A stretch of DNA of 64,000 nt, taken from NCBI GenBank assembly GCA_033032175.1, contig CM065304.1, forward strand, positions 5,270,001 to 5,334,000, read 5' to 3'. Under the pieces are notes generated by a model, which was not told the DNA's origin, made no database searches, and saw nothing but the letters and a program-made list of their open reading frames with translations. Within the stretch, counting starts at the first letter, position 1. Every line of letters starts with the position of its first letter. This document shows, one piece after another, positions 61,045-64,000 of the stretch. The stretch comes from Saturnia japonica. Taxonomy: Eukaryota; Arthropoda; Insecta; Lepidoptera; Saturniidae. The position numbers were made by a program, and so were the translations under genes.

Positions 61045-63927
61045 CTCCTCTGAACCACATTCTTTATAAAATTTAATCTTCTTTTTATTGATCAATGGAT
61101 CAAGACAAATCAAGAAGCCCATGAATATAAAAAGTAAAGTCAGAATCCATAACAGCATTATTACAACAACCTGTAGATAAAACAAATATTAACAACAAAT
61201 CTGAGTTTAACACAATTTATAAGAGATTTACGGATAATATCAACAAGCAGTGTGCCCGCAGCTCCGCGTGCTAAAGGAATAAAGTTACGCAGTAATAATT
61301 TTCATCCCGTCATTTTTCTTTAATTATATTATTGACAATTCATGTAGTGTATCAATTGAGAAATGGCATATACTTCCTGTATACAAAATTTCATAAAAAA
61401 CAGTTGAAAACTATTTTTGATATCTATGCGTAAATTTAAAAGACGATTCTTATAGCCCATCAATTATGGAAAGACGTCTACATATTTGATGAGTAATGAT
61501 TGAAAAATTATGAAGATTAGATTTTTTGTAATTCCTTTTTTACTATTTTTAAAAGTAATATTGTAAATTGCTATAACACATTCATTATGAAATGACATAT
61601 ACTACCTATGTACAAAATTTCATCAAAATCCGTTCATAAAAGTATTATCCATAGGTATAGTCCATAAAAATATTATTTACAATTTTTTATTACTATTTCT
61701 AAAAGAACCTACCTACCATTGAAAATTCTTAAAGCCAAATTTACCAATGACATAAACTTCACGTGTACAAAATTTCATAAGAATCGGTCAAGCTGTTTTT
61801 GAGTCAAATTCGGACATACAGACAGACACACAGATAGTGAAAAAAAATTTAAGGGGATATTCGTGATCAGTCTCTTATATATTGGATGTCTATCAGGAAA
61901 TTTGGAAAGATAATTACATGTACATATAGAACATAATAGAAGCATACTGCAATTGCTTTCTGGTTAATATCAAATACAAATCATTATCAGTAATTATTTC
62001 TATCAATCATCTACGAAACATCTTTATGTGAATATTGATTAAATTACAAAAACTAAGTTATGTGATAATTATATATCTACCTAAATATGAACACCTCAAG
62101 GACTATTGAATTCTTTGGGTAAAGGAACAAACTCAAGCACATTTTAATCAGAGAGAAGGATCAAAGATATTTCACACCTTTAAGCAATATAAGACAATAA
62201 TGAAGGTGTAAAATTGTGCTGCATTCAAGTTATTAGTAATTAAATAATTTTATAATTGATACCAGCTTTTATTCCATTGCTGTTCAAAGGCCTGTTCTCG
62301 AGAGAAAGCCACAGGCTTAATCACCACACCAGTTCACAACAGATTAACTACTTCAAACGCCTAACCTCAACAGTTCTATATATTTCCACATATGGTAATA
62401 CTACAAAAATTGTTTCCCAAGTATTCCACTCATGATGTTTTCCTGCACTGTCAGCTAATATTGTTACCAATTCATATTAGTAAATTGACGCGAACTTCAA
62501 GATTGGTTGATTCATGCCTAGGCTTGTACATGCGGACATCAATCAATATTCCGCCATGCCGGTCTCAACCACTCGACCACCAAGACTTGAATAATAAAAT
62601 TGTTACATTTAAGAGCATTACCTACAATTAAAATAAAATTATATAAACAAGCAAATTATAGTTATAAGTAAGATAAAAAAGGTATGAAGATTTTTAAACC
62701 AAGACATCATGAAGAATTCGTCATTCAATTTTACCTTAATTATAGTTGTATTCCTAGTTTCATAATGACAATCACATCTAGGACAGAACTCTTGTTCATG
62801 GCCAACAATCTCCTTCCCAACTTTTGGTAAAACAACACCATCACAATTACTGAAAGTGAATTAAATATTAATTATGTGTGTTCCGGCAGCTAAATTTGGG
62901 AGCTAGCCTCAAAACAAGCTTATAATATTACCATCTTGGGCCACACCATAACTTATGTTCTAAGATTGTGACATAATGATGAATTTATAAAGAATAATTT
63001 AAAAAAGAACAGTATTAGAGATTGTAGAATTAAGTTGACTGGTTGAAGGAGTTGGCAAGCTGGTCAGTTTTATCCTGCATGCCCAATCTTAAATAGGCCA
63101 TGTTTAAAGTAAGAATGTACCACCATTCATACATTTATGTACATGGAACCTGGGCAGATTAAGAGTATGTCATAAGTATATCATGCTGGCTATCATTCTG
63201 TGATACTAATGCTGTCCGTTTATGTATATAGATGATCACTGATGATCTGCTAATAAGAATTCCTAAATTCTCTACACTACCCTGACTAACAAGAGTTACT
63301 CCGAGCTACACTACCTGCATAAGCCATGATAAACAAAACCAAATGATTATTGTATTAATAGAATTATATGTTAAAATTATTTAGGTTTACCATTTATTTG
63401 GTGAGACATTAGCTGTGTAGAACCTTCGAGAAATAGTCATGCTTTTGTTAAGTATAGCTGAAGTGCTAGGGCAAATGCAACGGCACCTTCTATCTTCATA
63501 AAACTGGCCCTGTATACAACCGAAAATAAATCTTTACATAATATGAAAAAAATTGCCAGATGGAGTAGTAATGAGGTTAAAACCAATATTAGGGTATATA
63601 TTTTTATTGCTTTATCTGGTAGTGATATAATCTTATGATATCTGTTTTTAGTCAAAGATTGAATGAATACTTACTGTCAATTAAAAATGTTAAGAAAGTA
63701 TAGTGAATACCAAATGGCAAAAAGAAAAAAAAAATCTTTCTGTGCAATTCACACATGGTAGAAGTGAAACCTTAACATCTGTTTCTTTTTAATTCAGAAA
63801 ATGATCAAATACACACTAATTTAAAGTTTATGAAATTGTACATACAAGTACTCACAATCATTATTCACAATATCATTTTCAATTAAGGCATCACCTTGCA
63901 CATTTGAAATATCCATAGGAATATCAT
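61045..63927 (-). CDS. TMEM9 paralog, partial (three exons visible)
   Basis: Three exons are visible. 63853/63856-63927 encodes DIPMDISNVQGDALIEND and VNNDC, matching the end of TMEM9 exon 2. 62735-62849 encodes NCDGVVLPKVGKEI and EQEFCPRCDCHYETRNT. 61045-61170 encodes the membrane segment MLLWILTLLFIFMGFLICLD followed by PLINKKK. The last two are 115 and 126 nt long, exactly as in the TMEM9 gene at 22836-30975, with the same phases. The first exon's strong donor (GTGAGT) breaks the frame; a nearby GTACTT donor keeps it (giving NNDCD-NCDG). The signal-peptide and CxCxC exon should lie beyond 64000. The final cytosolic-tail exon was not found. The protein would be an endosomal/lysosomal membrane protein like TMEM9 if complete. 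It may be a diverged gene or a decaying copy; coding sequence is well kept. Confidence 0.8.
61248..61890 (+). repeat. Dispersed degenerate repeat, longest copy, in the paralog's intron
   Basis: Starts GTGTGCCCGCAGCTCCGCG and has five loose internal blocks, ending with CAAGCTGTTTTTGAGTCAAA and 'cagacagacacacag'. Best reference copy in the window. Confidence 0.7.
62280..62600 (+). repeat. SINE-like repeat fragment in the paralog's intron
   Basis: Phrases 'cactcatgatgttttcctgca', 'gccggtctcaaccactcgacc' resemble a common lepidopteran repeat whose consensus has 'cacgatgttttccttcacc' and an 'accactaggc' word. From memory only. Confidence 0.4.
62850..63852. other. Intron of the TMEM9 paralog
   Basis: No exon recognised. 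The open frame at 63437-63655 ends MKIEGAVAFALALQLYLTKA, which looks signal-like but has no continuation. Confidence 0.4.
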
Positions 63928-64000
63928 CTGAAAAAAGTACAAACTTATAACACATATACTATTACAGAACACCACTGTTGTTGTAATGTACTGTTGTAAT

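Overview
This is an animal (insect) nuclear window, very probably from a moth or butterfly. It is AT-rich, has short exons bounded by GT/AG introns, and is crowded with transposons. Several dispersed repeats look like families I know from Lepidoptera: the 'tacaaaatttcataagaatcgg' type and the 'cctatttcc...ggggtaggcagagacca' type. That assignment is from memory and was not tested by a search.

Layout. 1-4275: two decayed non-LTR retrotransposons on opposite strands. 4480-5032: a solo LTR with a 4-bp ATAT target duplication. 5832-11378: a DNA-transposon-like unit with terminal inverted repeats. It carries a two-exon gene of a multicopy insect family on the minus strand, and a truncated BEL/Pao retroelement with its 3' LTR has split that gene. 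11390-12504: a dispersed repeat ending in six tandem copies of 113 bp. 13577-15226: a dead Tc1-like element lying 21 bp from a splice donor of an unrecognised two-exon gene (15248-16371, minus). 17841-19897: the C-terminal part of a P-element/THAP9-like transposase. 20417-22711: a hAT-type element with an 8-bp target duplication, itself carrying another repeat.

22836-30975 (+): the one clear complete host gene, TMEM9 (five exons, 186 aa, all splice phases consistent). Its introns hold a nearly intact mariner (23796-25077, DD34D, one premature stop) and a DD41D mariner-like element with a 32-bp perfect TIR (27453-28727). A TMEM9 paralog lies on the minus strand at 61045-63927, convergent with the first. 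Its two best exons have the same lengths (115 and 126 nt) as their TMEM9 counterparts. Its first exon should lie beyond the right edge, and its last exon was not found.

Between the two TMEM9 genes lies about 15.8 kb of satellite DNA (32920-48740). It has about 54 forward units of 220-260 bp and about 10 inverted units, each with variable TA tracts. Part shows a ~1.89 kb higher-order period. The satellite is bracketed by related pieces on both sides: pogo/Tigger fragments (31690-32342 and 51222-52825) and a 347-bp direct repeat from an RTE-like LINE (32343-32689 and 49952-50298, 4 mismatches). Some stretches where satellite orientation changes look scrambled and may be assembly error.

The right part (52826-60323) has little I can name. 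It holds degenerate repeats, a promoter-like segment with an internal duplication (56110-56790), and a possible 41-residue secreted peptide frame (60324-60449). Nothing here forms a metabolic or defence operon. The story is host TMEM9 duplication inside a dense, nested transposon and satellite landscape.
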